A stretch of DNA of 64,000 nt from Diadema setosum (Eukaryota; Echinodermata; Echinoidea; Diadematoida; Diadematidae): positions 7,127,564-7,191,563 of the forward strand of contig NC_092706.1 of the NCBI RefSeq assembly GCF_964275005.1, read 5' to 3'. A model generated the notes under the pieces. That model had not been told where the DNA came from, did no database searches, and worked only from the letters and a program-made list of their open reading frames with translations. The stretch's first letter is position 1; every line of letters begins with the position of its first letter. The position numbers and the translations under genes are program-made. Shown in pieces: positions 21,835-33,539 of the stretch.

Positions 21835-22022
21835 TGTCGCGAGGTACCCATCTCATCCTCCTCAACATAACACGAAATCACGGGATCCAACCATTTCATC
21901 ACAATCGTCCTTCTCCGAGCCCGAAGTCATCGACTCCGACACCACATTTCGGTTTCAATTTTCGAACCCCTTTTATTTACGCCGTAGATGGCTCACTTCA
22001 TTATTATTAACACCTCGTAACA
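21835..22022 (-). repeat. LTR (3' LTR of the minus-strand element)
   Basis: 188 bp, TG...CA ends, about 99 percent identical to 30805-30992. Just inside it a purine run on the minus strand (GGGGGAAG, 22023-22030) fits the polypurine tract. Confidence 0.95.
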
Positions 22023-22030
22023 CTTCCCCC

Positions 22031-24807
22031 GGGGCCACCAAAACGAGGTCCCCGAGTTACAACAACAACAAAAAATGAAAGAAAACAATTTCTAACAAAT
22101 GTTAGCACGCATACAATTGTATATAAACAAAGTCATGCGTCCCAAATTTGACCGGACAACACTAGACAGTACATGCAAAATTACATTACATAGTGACTCA
22201 CAAATGGACAGGAGTACTGGGATATCAAATGTGGCTGAGCAACAAAATTGGTATAGCTTATAAGTTTGAGAATGGTGTAAGGCACACAATCGATATCAAG
22301 CCTGGCCAGTTACAAGACATCAAAAGTGTCAGAGAAAGCAACAGAAACAACTACCGGCTCGCGAGAAGTGGGATCCAGGGGTGATCAGGCCCTAGATAAC
22401 CACACCAGCAGGGCGTAGCTGAGACAGCAATATGGAGAGTTGCATATTATATGAAGCCCAGACTGAGCATCCGAAAAATACCGTACCCCTAAAAAAACAA
22501 ATACACAGGATACCAGGCCATTCAAAAAGGGTACAGCTGTACACACATCCCAAAGCATGTAATCCCTACATAATTATATACGGCACATGATAATAACCAT
22601 CTCACAGAATACACCAAAGAAGCATACATGTACATGTAAACATTAAAACTCATTCTTGACCTTAAAAACAAGCAAACCAAAGGGAGTTCCGAAAAAATAG
22701 GTAAAGATAGGTGAGTGCCACAGATTAGCCCTTCGTACCGTTACATAAAAACAGAAAAACTCCCTTACACCTCAGAGTGATCGCACGAAAAGATGTCCAC
22801 ATCATTTCTGTACCAACAGGCTGTCTATACTATACATAGCCCAAATACCGTTGATATACAGAACAGGAAATACACTTCTCGGTTACATCACAGTTACGCC
22901 GACACACATCACGACATGAAAGCTAAAAGCTAAACACACCATATACATAAATAAAAAAGAAATACTGCCGATTATGGAAAACATAGAAGTATGCACTGAG
23001 GCCATTCCAGTGACAAGTAGTAGGGTACATACACATTTTGTGACACTACACTTATAAGTCATATGTACTTAAATGTTGAAAAAAACACAGACCAGATAAA
23101 CCAGGTAAAAAAAAAAATTGTAAAAATACCACTACACATAGAATGGTGGAAGCCATTAAAATAGCCCGTCATACCATACAGTACATGTAACAAAAAAAAA
23201 AAAAAAATGAGCAATCCCTCTTTCACAAACCAAAACAAACTGGTACAATGTACATCTGGGGCAAAACTTCCAATCATCATTATCACCACAGGCTGTCTAA
23301 CCATCATAGAACAAATACCTATGAGATACAGGATGTGAAATAAAATCCCCATAGTAACCCGCGGACCTCAAACTCATGACAGGATTTAACGAACACCATA
23401 GAACAAAGCCCTAGACAGGACTACACATTTTCATCGCTGCAGTCAATTACATGTATCACATCACGACGGGAATATGGAACGCACGACCTGCACCCTCCTA
23501 CACGACCACCTCAGTCTGACGTGAAGGGCCCACAATATACAATTTAACACTTGAAATAAGCAATAATGTAAAACAATTAAAACAGCTTACTGGTATAGTG
23601 GTAACACTAAAAGGGTAAACTAAAGACCCTTAAATCTCAACTATTATCCAAAACAGTGGAACAAAAGCTTGTTGCACAAAACAGGCAACAGTCAGTGAAA
23701 CCCCATTAAATACCACCACTAGAAATAGGAACGTGCCTCCATGGTAGAAGCAATAGGCTACATGTCCACGATGAGTAACATACAGTGGAGACTCGATAAA
23801 AACTGTATGATTTCTGTACCAATTGTACTTCACATCACAAAACTAGAGTTGTGTACTGAACTCAAAACCCTATACATTCAATTATACTGTGTCTGTGTAT
23901 GGCATTAGGCATGGAATGTCTATAATCAACCAAATAAAATGTGCACTGTCTCACCTGTATGACAGCTGATGCCCATGCTAAAAAAAAACATTATCTTTAT
24001 AAACAACACATACATTATGTATGAAATCATAATCAGATACCAAATAATTCTACAATTAAGAGGGCAGAATGTCCCAAAATTCTACATGGTATGACACACA
24101 CTCAACCTCTGTAACTTACTGAATCAACAAATACAGTACCCTACCTAAAAAAAAAAACTACCTGTCCAGTATGAGAAACAAAATGCCCTTGTTATTATTA
24201 ATCAGAAATTATACACCTCAACTAGGTCTATGTGCAAATCACATAAAAAATAACCATAATAATTCACCAACACTGTATGGTATTACGGCAGTGTACGAAT
24301 ACCGTATGGAATACATGAAGCCTATATTGAATATACACCGTAACGTTGTACACCGCATGAAGTATTCAAATTCCTGGACATACCATAACCTGTCCATGAA
24401 CTGACAATTACATGTACAAACAGCGATAGCGCCAAATACATGTAAGTTGCATTGTACAGACCAACATTTGCATTTTTTTTGTACTGCTCCAAATTTGTAA
24501 CAGCCTGTACAGTCATACATAAGAAATACAAACATGTACAAAATCACCACTCAATTCCAAGTCCAGGATACACACCAAATAACCCTGACAAATTATGTCA
24601 TTTTAACCAACAACACATACGTTCCTATCATAACCATTCACACTTATGGACCTATACAGTGTACTTTGACTTCTCCAAACCCATTGCCTTTTCCTACTTT
24701 TCATAACAGGAATTCTGTCCCCAGCTGCCCTCACATACTTTTGGCATTCTGGATTGAGGTCCTCAAAACGAACCCAAGTGTTGTATCAAGGAGAAAAGGT
24801 CAGCCAC
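22031..24807 (-). other. Non-coding 3' region of the LTR element
   Basis: About 2.8 kb between the integrase end and the 3' LTR. It is A/C-rich on the plus strand, with many TACATGTA-type words and a few poly-A tracts. I find no envelope-like or other recognisable frame; the ORFs here are short and unlike any family. It may be a long untranslated region or a worn extra segment. Confidence 0.5.
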
Positions 24808-25274
24808 TTAAAGGGACATTCCAGACGATTTTCATTATTTCACATCATGTAGTACATAAATCGACAACTCCATGTATAGATTTGTGGAATTTATTGTGGT
24901 TCTTGAGCAGAGAAACAATACTTTGAAAAACCTTAAACAAATTACACTGAACAAGGATGATGACATAGGAGATTCACATATTTCAGAAATGTAGCAGTGT
25001 AATCCATTAAAATACCGCTTGCTTGCGAGTTCACCTGTGTATAATCTATGCATGCCTTCTTCTTTTGTTCTGCTTTCTTGAGCCCCAACTCATGCATTCT
25101 TATGGTGACTCTGCCATGTCACCATCCTTGTTCATTGCAATTTGTTCTAAAATTTTGAAAATATTCTTATTCTTCATCCCAATTATCACAAATTCTGAAA
25201 CTCTGTCCTCAGCATAAATAATTTATAGTTGTTCAAATGCAAAAATCTGAAAATCATCCGGAGGTCTCCTTTAA
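24808..25274. mobile_element. TTAA-flanked MITE nested in the LTR element
   Basis: TTAA at 24808-24811 and 25271-25274 brackets a 459-bp insert. Its imperfect ends are AGGGACATTCCAGACGATTT and the complement of AGGAGACCTCCGGATGATTT. It lies at the end of the integrase region. It must be younger than the LTR element, which is itself recent. Confidence 0.8.
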
Positions 25275-27333
25275 CTCGATACGACCTTTTGCCTGTAGCC
25301 TTAGAAAATTTACGTCCAATGATCTTTTCAATTTCATAATACGGCTGGTCGCCATTATCCTCCTCAGACACATGTGTCTCCTGTTGCCTAGGATGAGTAT
25401 CGTTCTGCTGAACACCACCTGCAGTCACCTCAGCACCCTCCCCATCTGACTGGTTAATAGCTGACCCTGCTTGATCAGCAATTGGTGCCTGTGACGACAA
25501 ACTAGACACATCAGACATATCCTCCTGAGGAGCAGTATGAGGGGACTCATCTTCCTGGACCATCTCCACCGGGGGCAATGGATCGAAAAACCCCTGAATT
25601 CTTTCAGTTGCCCTTTTAAGGCGATTCGCATGAATACGTCCTTGCACTAACACATTGTCTGCCTTCCTCCGCAATCTAACATTAACTGGAGAAACTTTCT
25701 CACATATATAATAAGGTCCATGCCATGAAGAAGACAGCTTCCGTGATTGCTTGGGATTTGTGAGAATAGGACGATGAAGATACACCATATCTCCTACTCG
25801 AAAATCTGGGGCCTCAGCTGGTCGCGACTTGGCCGACATTACCGACTTGCGCTGCCTTGTCACCTCTGTGGCTGTCACACGAGCAGACTCCAAATTATGT
25901 AACAGTTCTGCAACGTACACTTGTGCTGAGCGAGGGGCGCGGGTTCAGGTAGAATAGGCAAGCTATGATCAAGGGGCGATCTGAGGTATCGGCCATTGAC
26001 CAAGAACGCGGGTGAATATCCAGTACTATCCAAGCACGGTGTAGTATTATACACAAACTGTACAAATGGCAGATGACGATCCCACATGTCATGTTCAGCA
26101 TCAAGGTGTTTAGCCAGGGATGCTAAAATATATGACATGCATCGCTCGGACTATCCATTACATTGTGGGTGATAGCTGGTAGTCTGGGTTTTCTCAGTGT
26201 CTAAGATCTTACATGTTTCCTTCACTATGTTCGAGAGATAATTCAACCCACGGTCAGAATGCAAGTAAAATGGTGCACCATGACGACACACAATTTCCTT
26301 CACAAAACTCCTTGCAATTGTTTCCGCCTTGATGTCGGATACAGCAATCAACTCTACATACTTAGAAAAAAAAATCAATAAAAACCAAAACATACTTATT
26401 TCCACTGTCTCTGCAGGTTGGCAAGGGACCCAGAATGTCAGTACTTACTCTCTCAAAAGCCATGATTGGTGTAGGCATGGGAATAATCTGGGCCTTGGTC
26501 CTGATAGGCGGGGCCTTGCGATAGTTACAGGGGTGACATGACTTTACCCAGTTTGTTATATCTTGGTACATTCCGATCCAGAAAAACTTGGAGCGCACCT
26601 TTTCAATCGTTCGAGAAATACCAAGATGCCCACCAGTGAGAGGGGAATCATGGTTTTCACGCATAATCCTTGGGGAAAGTTGTCTTGGGACAACAAGTTG
26701 AACGGTGTTCCGTGCAATCTTGTCTCCTCTACCCGGGTAAGTATGCACATGATATAGGATACTGTCATGTATGAAGTAGCTATCTGCGGTCCTGACTATT
26801 CTCGTGGCGTCGCTTGAATCATTTGGTAACTCAAGACGTTCAAGATAAGCAATCATTTGGGCGCAATTCAAGTCATCCTGCTGCTTCTTGACAAAATCGT
26901 CCTTTGACATTTCGAGCACTCGGTCAGGTGAGCTATCTTCTGCCTCAACCTGGAAGCATGTTGGGGTTTCCTTGTGTTTCCTCTGCTTGACCTTTGCCGC
27001 ATTAATAGCTGTGACTCGTCCTACTGTCTTTGACTCTGCAGAGGTGGGAAAATCAAAGTCAAGGCCCACAATTGGATCATAATCATCTAATGCGAGATCA
27101 GCTGGATCTGGTTCTGCATATGCTCGTCGACTCACTCCATCTGCGTTTCCATGGACCTGTCCTGGCCGGTATTTAATCTCAAACGTATATGACTGCAGCA
27201 ATGTGATCCAACGGGCAAACTTCCCTGAGGGCCGCTGAAGAGAAAACAGCCATTTCAATGCTGCATGATCTACATAGGCTGTGAAAGAAGAGTACCTTAA
27301 AAAGCAGTCTAATTTTTTGATGCTATATACCAA
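25275..27333 (-). mobile_element. Integrase region of the LTR element
   Basis: Minus strand. It shows an H-x-x-x-H/C-x-x-C zinc-binding part (HLGISRTIEK to CHPCNYRK), a catalytic core beginning STDILGPLP, a later HSDRGLNY and a YHPQCNG signature, and a C-terminal GPY/F-like stretch (WHGPYYI, then IHANRLKR). These are the retroviral-type integrase domains that join the DNA copy to the host genome. Fossil; interrupted. Confidence 0.85.
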
Positions 27334-28592
27334 GGCTAAGCACTCCTTTTCTGATATCCCATAGTTCTTCTCCTAAGGAGTAAGGGATCGGCCTACATAA
27401 CAGATAACCCTTTCACGTCCCTCATTGTCATACTGACTGAGCACCTCACCAACAGCATATCCACTTGCATCTGTATATAACTTAAAGGGGCGATCATAAT
27501 CAGGATACGCAAGTACTGGTGAAGTAGTTAATGCAGTCTGTAGCTGTTGAAAAGCACAGTCACATTCAGAAGTCCACTCAAAGGCTACATTCTTCTTCGT
27601 AAGTACATACAACGGGGCGGCTGGACAGGCATAATCGCGAATAAATCTGCGATAATATCCGCTCAGGCCTAAACAGGCTCGCAACTCCTTCAAATTGGTA
27701 GGTGTCGGATAGTCTTTCACTGCTGCAATCTTTTCTGGAGATGGTGAAACACCATTTTTGTCCACTACATGTCCTAGATAATTAATTCTGCGCTGCGCGA
27801 AATGGCATTTATCGGGTCTCAGCTTCAAGCCTGCCTTCACTAGTCTCTGTAGCACAGATTCCAAATGCTGTAAATGAATCTCAAAAGGAGGGGAGAAAAC
27901 ACAAACGTCATCCATATACACTAGAACATTGTCTTCCAAGTCAGTCCATGCATCACTGCTTCCATTACACGTTGGAAAGTTGATGGGCTATTTCGTAGTC
28001 CCATAGGCAACCGCTTCAACTCAAATAGTCCCAAATGGCATCTAAAGGCAGTGTAATGGGCTGAATCTGGATCAATGGTCACTTGATAAAATCCGCTCTG
28101 CAAATCCAATGTTGAAAAATATACTGGTTGAGATGCTCCCAAACTATTGAGAGCCTCTTCTGTAGTCGGCAACGGATAAGCTTCTAACTCAATAAGTTCA
28201 TTAATACCACGATAATCGACCACAAAACGATAACCTCTATTGTTTGGTTTAACAACCAGTAGGCAGGGTGCTGCCCAGGGGGAAGTTGATCTCTGGATAA
28301 TATCCTGCTCTTCCATATCATTCAAAATCTCCTCCAATGCTTGCCTTTGTTTAGGCCCAACCTGGTAAGCACGACGCCTAATAGGTTTACATTTGGCATT
28401 TACATCAATCTTGTGATGAATAATGTCACATTTTCCTAATTTCTGATCCTCCCCAACAAAGGCCTTGTCATATTTATCAGTGAGATCACACAATTCTGAC
28501 CTTTGTCCCTCATCTAACTCAGTCGCGGATAAGTCTATTTTTTTGTGACACCCTGTAATTTGAGTGAGGTTCGATTGAACCTTTTTCTGCAT
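27334..28592 (-). mobile_element. Reverse transcriptase and RNase H region of the LTR element
   Basis: Minus strand. Reverse transcriptase blocks include FSTLDLQSGFYQV, LPMGLRNSPSTFQ and VYMDD (the YMDD catalytic box), followed by LGHVVDKNGV and an RNase H start with YTDASGYAVG. Domain order before integrase is that of Ty3/gypsy. Fossil; interrupted. Confidence 0.9.
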
Positions 28593-28851
28593 CTACCGAC
28601 TCCATTTTAGCAAACTTGTCAGTTACATTTGAATGCTCTCGTTTACCTGTAATATTACACAACAAAGCATCATTTACTGCTGGTGTGTCTACTCTGGCAC
28701 AACTTGATTATTATTATCACATCACATACATGTACACATTCTGGGTCAATCCCAGTAACATCAATACCAGTACCAGGCTCTTGCATATTTTCATCATCAG
28801 GTATTACAATTATTTCTTGAGACTGTGTCAAGCATGTGAATTTGCCTAAAT

Positions 28852-29647
28852 CTATTTCTGTACAATCACTGGCACATCACCAAAGTTGGCACAGCCATAC
28901 TGTATGCACCCATTTTTGTTTTTTGACAACGATTTTGTGGGCAACAATCCCAAGGAAGCCAGGTTGGGTGATCCAGATGTGGTCCCCTCTATGCCTTCAG
29001 GAATAGGGGCACCTCTGGTTTTAGCTATCAATACAGCCTGTGATTTAGGTGGTATTGTTACAGTCTGTTTAGCAACCACCTTTCTCACAGGGTTCATGGT
29101 GAGAGACATAACATTCTTACTGAATTGAACATTAACACTGTTGTCACAAAGGAAATCCTGCCCCAAAATAAAGGAAGGAGTTAATTCAGGAACAACATAA
29201 AGTTTCAGATTAACCTGATAACCTGCAATGTTTGCTTGAACAAAAGATCAAACCGTCTATATCAGTTTTGTTTCCGGTTGCTGTTTCAATAGAACTGTAC
29301 TCCATATCCTCGCGTGAAAGCTCAGTGAAACGTCCTGCAATCCTGTGCAATAATTTGGGATTAATAGCACAAATTTCTGCACCCGAATCAACCATAGCAC
29401 AAACATTTACATTGTTTATTACTACATCCACATAATTATTCAATCTTGGTACTGGAATAGACGATACCTTAGCAGCCCTACCTCTTTTGACCTTATGTGC
29501 AGGTTGCACAAATTCAATGTCATTTTTTGAGTCACTGGACAAAAATACACCTGAACAACCTTCCTGCATGTTTTCACATTTACGCATGTCTCTCTGAATA
29601 TCCTGTCTGTTCTGGACATTCTTTCTGGACGTGTCCATATCGCCCAC
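28852..29647 (-). mobile_element. Protease region of the LTR element
   Basis: Minus strand. A retropepsin-type active site, MVDSGAEICAI, and a downstream MGQDFL stretch like the C-terminal part of the protease fold. Lies between gag and reverse transcriptase. Fossil. Confidence 0.75.
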
Positions 29648-30580
29648 ATTGGTAACATTGAATGCTCGATGGGTCTCGAAAAAATGCTCTAGCGGTTATC
29701 TGGGGGCATTCATTTTGGTAGTGACCATACTGTTTACACTGATAACACTGAACATTTGCAGGATCTCGAAACCGTCTTTGTGGCAGCTGTCTTGTGAACG
29801 AAACCGGAGATGGCCCATACTGGTAGGGTGGTGAGTACGTGGGTACAGCAGGCCTTCGCACATCATATGTGAACTGGGAACATGCAGTAGCTACGTGCCC
29901 CTCAGCATTACACAATTGACACCTTGTTGATGCTTTTGTGCTGGACACTGCATGTACACCTGCTGCACCTGAACATGAAGGAACGATAGAACCGGACAGT
30001 TTCTTGGCCAATTTATCCACCAGCACATCCAAGTCTAAGTCTGGTCCCGATCGGGCGTCAACAACCTGAGCAGCTTCCTCAGCCTTTGCAGCATTGAGAG
30101 CTTCATCGAGAGTTGATGGCTGCGTTCTCAACACGTGTGCTTGGATGGGGCCCAATAGGCCCTGAATAAAAAAGTCAATCTTATTCTGATCAGTCAAATC
30201 TGGCAGGGCACCCCATTTGCACTCCAGTCGTTCGAAGTACATGTCTACCTTTTCATGTCTCTCCTGTTTAGTTGAAATGAGTTCAGTCCGAAGACGAAAT
30301 CTGCTTGCCCCCGAGGGACGAAATTTTTCCAAGAAACGTGATTTCAGCCACTCATATTCATCATTGTCCTCGAGTTCAGCACCCTCCCTGGGTGGTAGCT
30401 CTTTCAACCACCTCGCTGCTCGGTTTTGCAACATAGTGTTGAATGCATTAAGCCTCTTGGCTGGAGCTCATTCAGCAAATTTTGCATAGCGTTCAAATGA
30501 ATCCACCCACGAATCAGGGTTCTCCGTTCCATCATAGAATGGGGGTCTTAACGATTGATTAGACATGTCTGGCGGCACCG
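29580..30580 (-). mobile_element. gag region of the LTR element
   Basis: Minus strand. A capsid-like part with RAARWLKELP and FFIQGLLGPIQ, followed by three CCHC zinc knuckles (starting CQLCNAEGH, CYQCKQYGH and CYQCGRYGH), used for nucleic-acid binding. The 3' end overlaps the protease region, as is common where the family uses frameshifting or read-through. Fossil. Confidence 0.85.
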
Positions 30581-30804
30581 ACGCACCACTCACCGCATAA
30601 CAGTCCAGCTGCAGAACTAATGTTAGAGTTCTATCTAACTTGTTAATATGCCAATCCCAATGGTCTACGTCGACTCTACGTGCATTGCCATTACACGTAC
30701 GTACCTCAGCTCCATGCAGTCACCACTGTGTAACCAGTTAACACAATTTGTTACTTTAGAACCGTCATTAAAATTCTCTGCCTTGCCCGGGTTCTCCCAT
30801 CATT

Positions 30805-30992
30805 TGTCGCGAGGTACCCATCTCATCCTCCTCAGCATAACACGAAATCACGGGATCCAACCATTTCATCACAATCGTCCTTCTCCGAGCCCGAAGTCAT
30901 CGACTCCGACACCACATTTCGGTTTCCATTTTCGAACCCCTTTTATTTACGCCGTAGATGGCTCACTTCATTATTATTAACACCTCGTAACA
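30805..30992 (-). repeat. LTR (5' LTR of the minus-strand element)
   Basis: 188 bp, paired with 21835-22022. On the minus strand, five bases beyond it, TGGGAGAACCCGGG (about 30786-30799) could be a primer-binding site because it starts with TGG; the tRNA is not identified. Confidence 0.95.
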
Positions 30993-30996
30993 ATAG

Positions 30997-31100
30997 TGAC
31001 TTGTGCTACGACTATCTGCCTGCTGCTGATCACGTGTATTCTACTGATGTACATGCATGTCACGTGGTCACCTTATCGTCGATCAGAGAGGAAAGAGAGA
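30997..31100 (+). pseudogene. Transmembrane exon of receptor copy 2, 3' part
   Basis: The continuation of the split exon. It encodes the rest of the membrane segment (TICLLLITCILLMYM), then basic residues (YRRSERKER), and ends at a GTGAGT donor (31101), as in copy 1. Relative to copy 1 the two halves together are six bases longer, so the exon was in frame before the retrotransposon arrived. Confidence 0.75.
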
Positions 31101-31504
31101 GTGAGTGATGATCAAAAATGACACAATGTCTTTAAACTATCCGATCTATTTAGATCTTTATGTCCTCGTTGCTCGTTCATTCTGCATACCATATCGCGCA
31201 TCTTCTGTGAGTGCTGAAAACGTTATGTTTTGGTACTTCAACTATTTAAGGCAAAATAGTTAGCGGGAACCCATTAATTCACTCGCAAAAAAAAAAGTTA
31301 AAGTAGCCTACAATCTGAAATCACAACTACAAAAGTAATCAAATGTACAATATCCCTTATTTTTTTCTTACTTTGGATTGTGTTTTGATATTAAAAATCT
31401 CTCTGTCATGCTTTTTAATCCTCATCAATTCAGGATCACAGTAATATCGGACGCCTTCATTCTTTATGTCATTCGGAAATTTGCCTTCAAAGCACTGGAG
31501 ACAG

Positions 31505-31978
31505 CAATACTCCCTTGATATCGGGCCCAGAGACGGGGTAACGTATGCTACTGTGCCAGATCTGGAAGGTGTGTGTGGCTATACCACATACATAGGTCCT
31601 ACAGGTCAAAAGGAAGAAGAGTACCGGTTCCTCCCGCCAAACTTTCCTCATGCTACTGCTCAAGTTTTGTCCGAGGCGTCGTATGAGGAGGTGCGAGACC
31701 CTCTGCAGAGTAGCTCCTTCCGCGGTGCGCTGGCAGCGCATGAAGTGGCAGGAGCGACATCAGCCGACGATGGTGAGATAGACGAATCAGGATATTTACC
31801 ACCAAGTCGTGAAGCGCCAAAAAGACATTACGAGACTCATACTCATTTGCCTGAATCTAAGCTGCATGCTAGAGAGACAACCGAAACACTGTATGTTGAG
31901 GAGAATGCAGCTGGTCAGGACAGCGGGCAACAACGGGCAATGTACGAGAATATAACTGCAGATCGCCTGTTTGATTAA
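31505..31978 (+). CDS. Cytoplasmic tail exon, receptor copy 2 (full-length tail)
   Basis: Open for 157 codons from QYSLDIGPRDGVTYATV to ENITADRLFD and a TAA. It carries at least five tyrosine motifs: VTYATV (ITIM-like), SYEEV, SGYLPP, LYVEE and MYENI (Y-x-N, a Grb2-SH2-type site). This is typical of a signalling tail, and the frame joins the transmembrane exon in phase 0 from the AG at 31503-31504. The frame stays open further upstream to about 31445, so the real acceptor may differ. The reading frame looks intact, yet its transmembrane exon is split by the LTR element, so it is either expressed through another exon or newly dead. The kinase and ligand partners are unknown. Confidence 0.6.
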   Translation, partial: QYSLDIGPRDGVTYATVPDLEGVCGYTTYIGPTGQKEEEYRFLPPNFPHATAQVLSEASYEEVRDPLQSSSFRGALAAHEVAGATSADDGEIDESGYLPPSREAPKRHYETHTHLPESKLHARETTETLYVEENAAGQDSGQQRAMYENITADRLFD

Positions 31979-32960
31979 GTCTTGGCAGGGCAAAGCATTA
32001 ACAACGTTTAGCCAGACATAGCCGTGTTAATGGATGTCACTAAACCCGAACCACTATGCAAGAAAGTTGCGTACATTTAGAGAACATCTCGGATGTTTTT
32101 TATTTTTCTTACACGTGAATATAATAACATTTAAGAGAGATTTTAGTGCTTCGGAAGAGACATCACGGACGTTTTTATATTGGCATCTGAACTTACATAT
32201 CCATATAACTGTCTAAAACTAACAGTATAAGACCACTTTTGATTTTTTTTTTTTTTTTTTTTTTTGTCGTCAATTAGAGGACAGGAATATCGGTTGTGCA
32301 TAAACAGAAGATTAAAAAAAAAAACTTCTGGAATATCTGTAATGAGATATTGTAAAGCACATCAGCAACAAAAGTTCTAAGGTCCTTTGGATAGCAAATG
32401 TCATCAAGACTTAGTGACATTTCATGTACCAATGCACATCACACCTGTGTTTTAAGTTAAGCGGTTAGGCCTATTCGATTATTCTCAACACATATTGCAT
32501 TCCGCATTTGCTTCATTGTATTTCATTCATTTTTATATCCAACAAACAATTTCACACAATTATTAATGCATCCTAACTATATGAACACAAAATATTTCAA
32601 ATGATCATGTCAGCTCGTGAGTTGTAATAAGACGACAAAGTCATAAAAATTCAATTACAGATGTGTAAATAGGCCTAATTGTTAATCTGGTAGGTAGATA
32701 GAAATAGACAGTAATGCTATGAAGTACAGTTTGTATATTGTACTCCTCTCGGGAGCAAAAAAAAAAATAAATAAATAAATATTAATAAGCGTAACGTAAG
32801 ATGTACAGCAGAATTAGAATAAAAAGGAACTTACTTTTTAGTCGTTCGCGTGGCAGATTGTAACAGTTGTTAACGCGCTTCCCTGCGTGGCGGAATGTCG
32901 TTGACCCTATGCGCACTCGCACACTCTAAATACAATTTGCCGTGCGCAGAAAAGCGCGTT
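31979..32960. repeat. Segmental duplication copy 2, 3' flank
   Basis: Collinear with 7530-8782. Similarity fades at about 32937. It includes a poly-T tract near 32243 and a shared AATAAA at 32818-32823. No gene. Confidence 0.7.
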
Positions 32961-33184
32961 AACGACAATTTGTTATGCCCACGACACATTATCTAGTGCT
33001 TTAAGTTATGATTAAAAGAAAAATTATACATCTTAAATCTTAAATTCCACTTCGCCTTCAACACAAATTGATATAAATTGGAAACAATTAAAATTGTCCA
33101 TTCCGGATGCAGATAAATCTGCTTGTACATAACTTCTCTTATTAACGTGTTTTAAAAGAGGAACATCAATAACGAAACCTAATT

Positions 33185-33307
33185 TTCTTTCTTTCTTTCT
33201 CTCTCTCTCTCTCTCTGAAAGACAGTTTTGAGTGCAGTGATTGTACTATGATTTATGATACACTTTATGTCTTTCAGCCAGCAATGTGCATATTATGTTT
33301 GGTCTGT

Positions 33308-33338
<31 letters not shown>

Positions 33339-33340
33339 GA
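33185..33340. repeat. (TTTC)n/(CT)n and (GT)n plus G-run microsatellites
   Basis: TTTC and CT repeats at 33185-33219; TG repeats followed by an uninterrupted G run near 33306-33339. Confidence 0.9.
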
Positions 33341-33539
33341 GTTGAGTGATACTTAAGATTATACAGTTATTGTCTTAATCAGTAAAGTACTGGTTGTGTT
33401 TTTGTTGCCTTTGAAAAGCGAAATCAGGGATAGGCACACATACAAACGCTATTAACACAAACACATTTAACATAATACCTATGCATGCATATTACGAAGT
33501 GGGTGTTTATTTGTGAACCAATTAAAGGTCCTGTTTTCC

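Larger units (their letters stand above)
21831..30996 (-). mobile_element. Ty3/gypsy LTR retrotransposon, 9158 bp, fossil
   Basis: Two 188-bp LTRs (21835-22022 and 30805-30992) bound an element read on the minus strand, flanked by an ATAG duplication (21831-21834 and 30993-30996). On the element's own strand each LTR begins TGTTACGAGG and ends CCTCGCGACA. Parts in order from 30.6 kb downward are gag with zinc knuckles, protease, reverse transcriptase, RNase H, and integrase with a GPY/F-type C-terminus, the Ty3/gypsy order. The LTRs differ at only about two sites, so insertion is recent on an evolutionary scale. The internal frames are interrupted, by roughly half a dozen breaks, so it is not a working copy. 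It sits inside the transmembrane exon of receptor copy 2 and itself holds a MITE (24808-25274). Confidence 0.95.

Noticed and set aside
24534-24926. 130-residue plus-strand ORF inside the LTR element as an extra or envelope-like gene
   Set aside because: It is on the strand opposite to the element, lacks membrane or cysteine patterns, and runs into the nested MITE.
31487-31741. Minus-strand ORF opposite the copy 2 tail exon
   Set aside because: Shadow of the plus-strand frame, which has the paralogue and tyrosine motifs in its favour.
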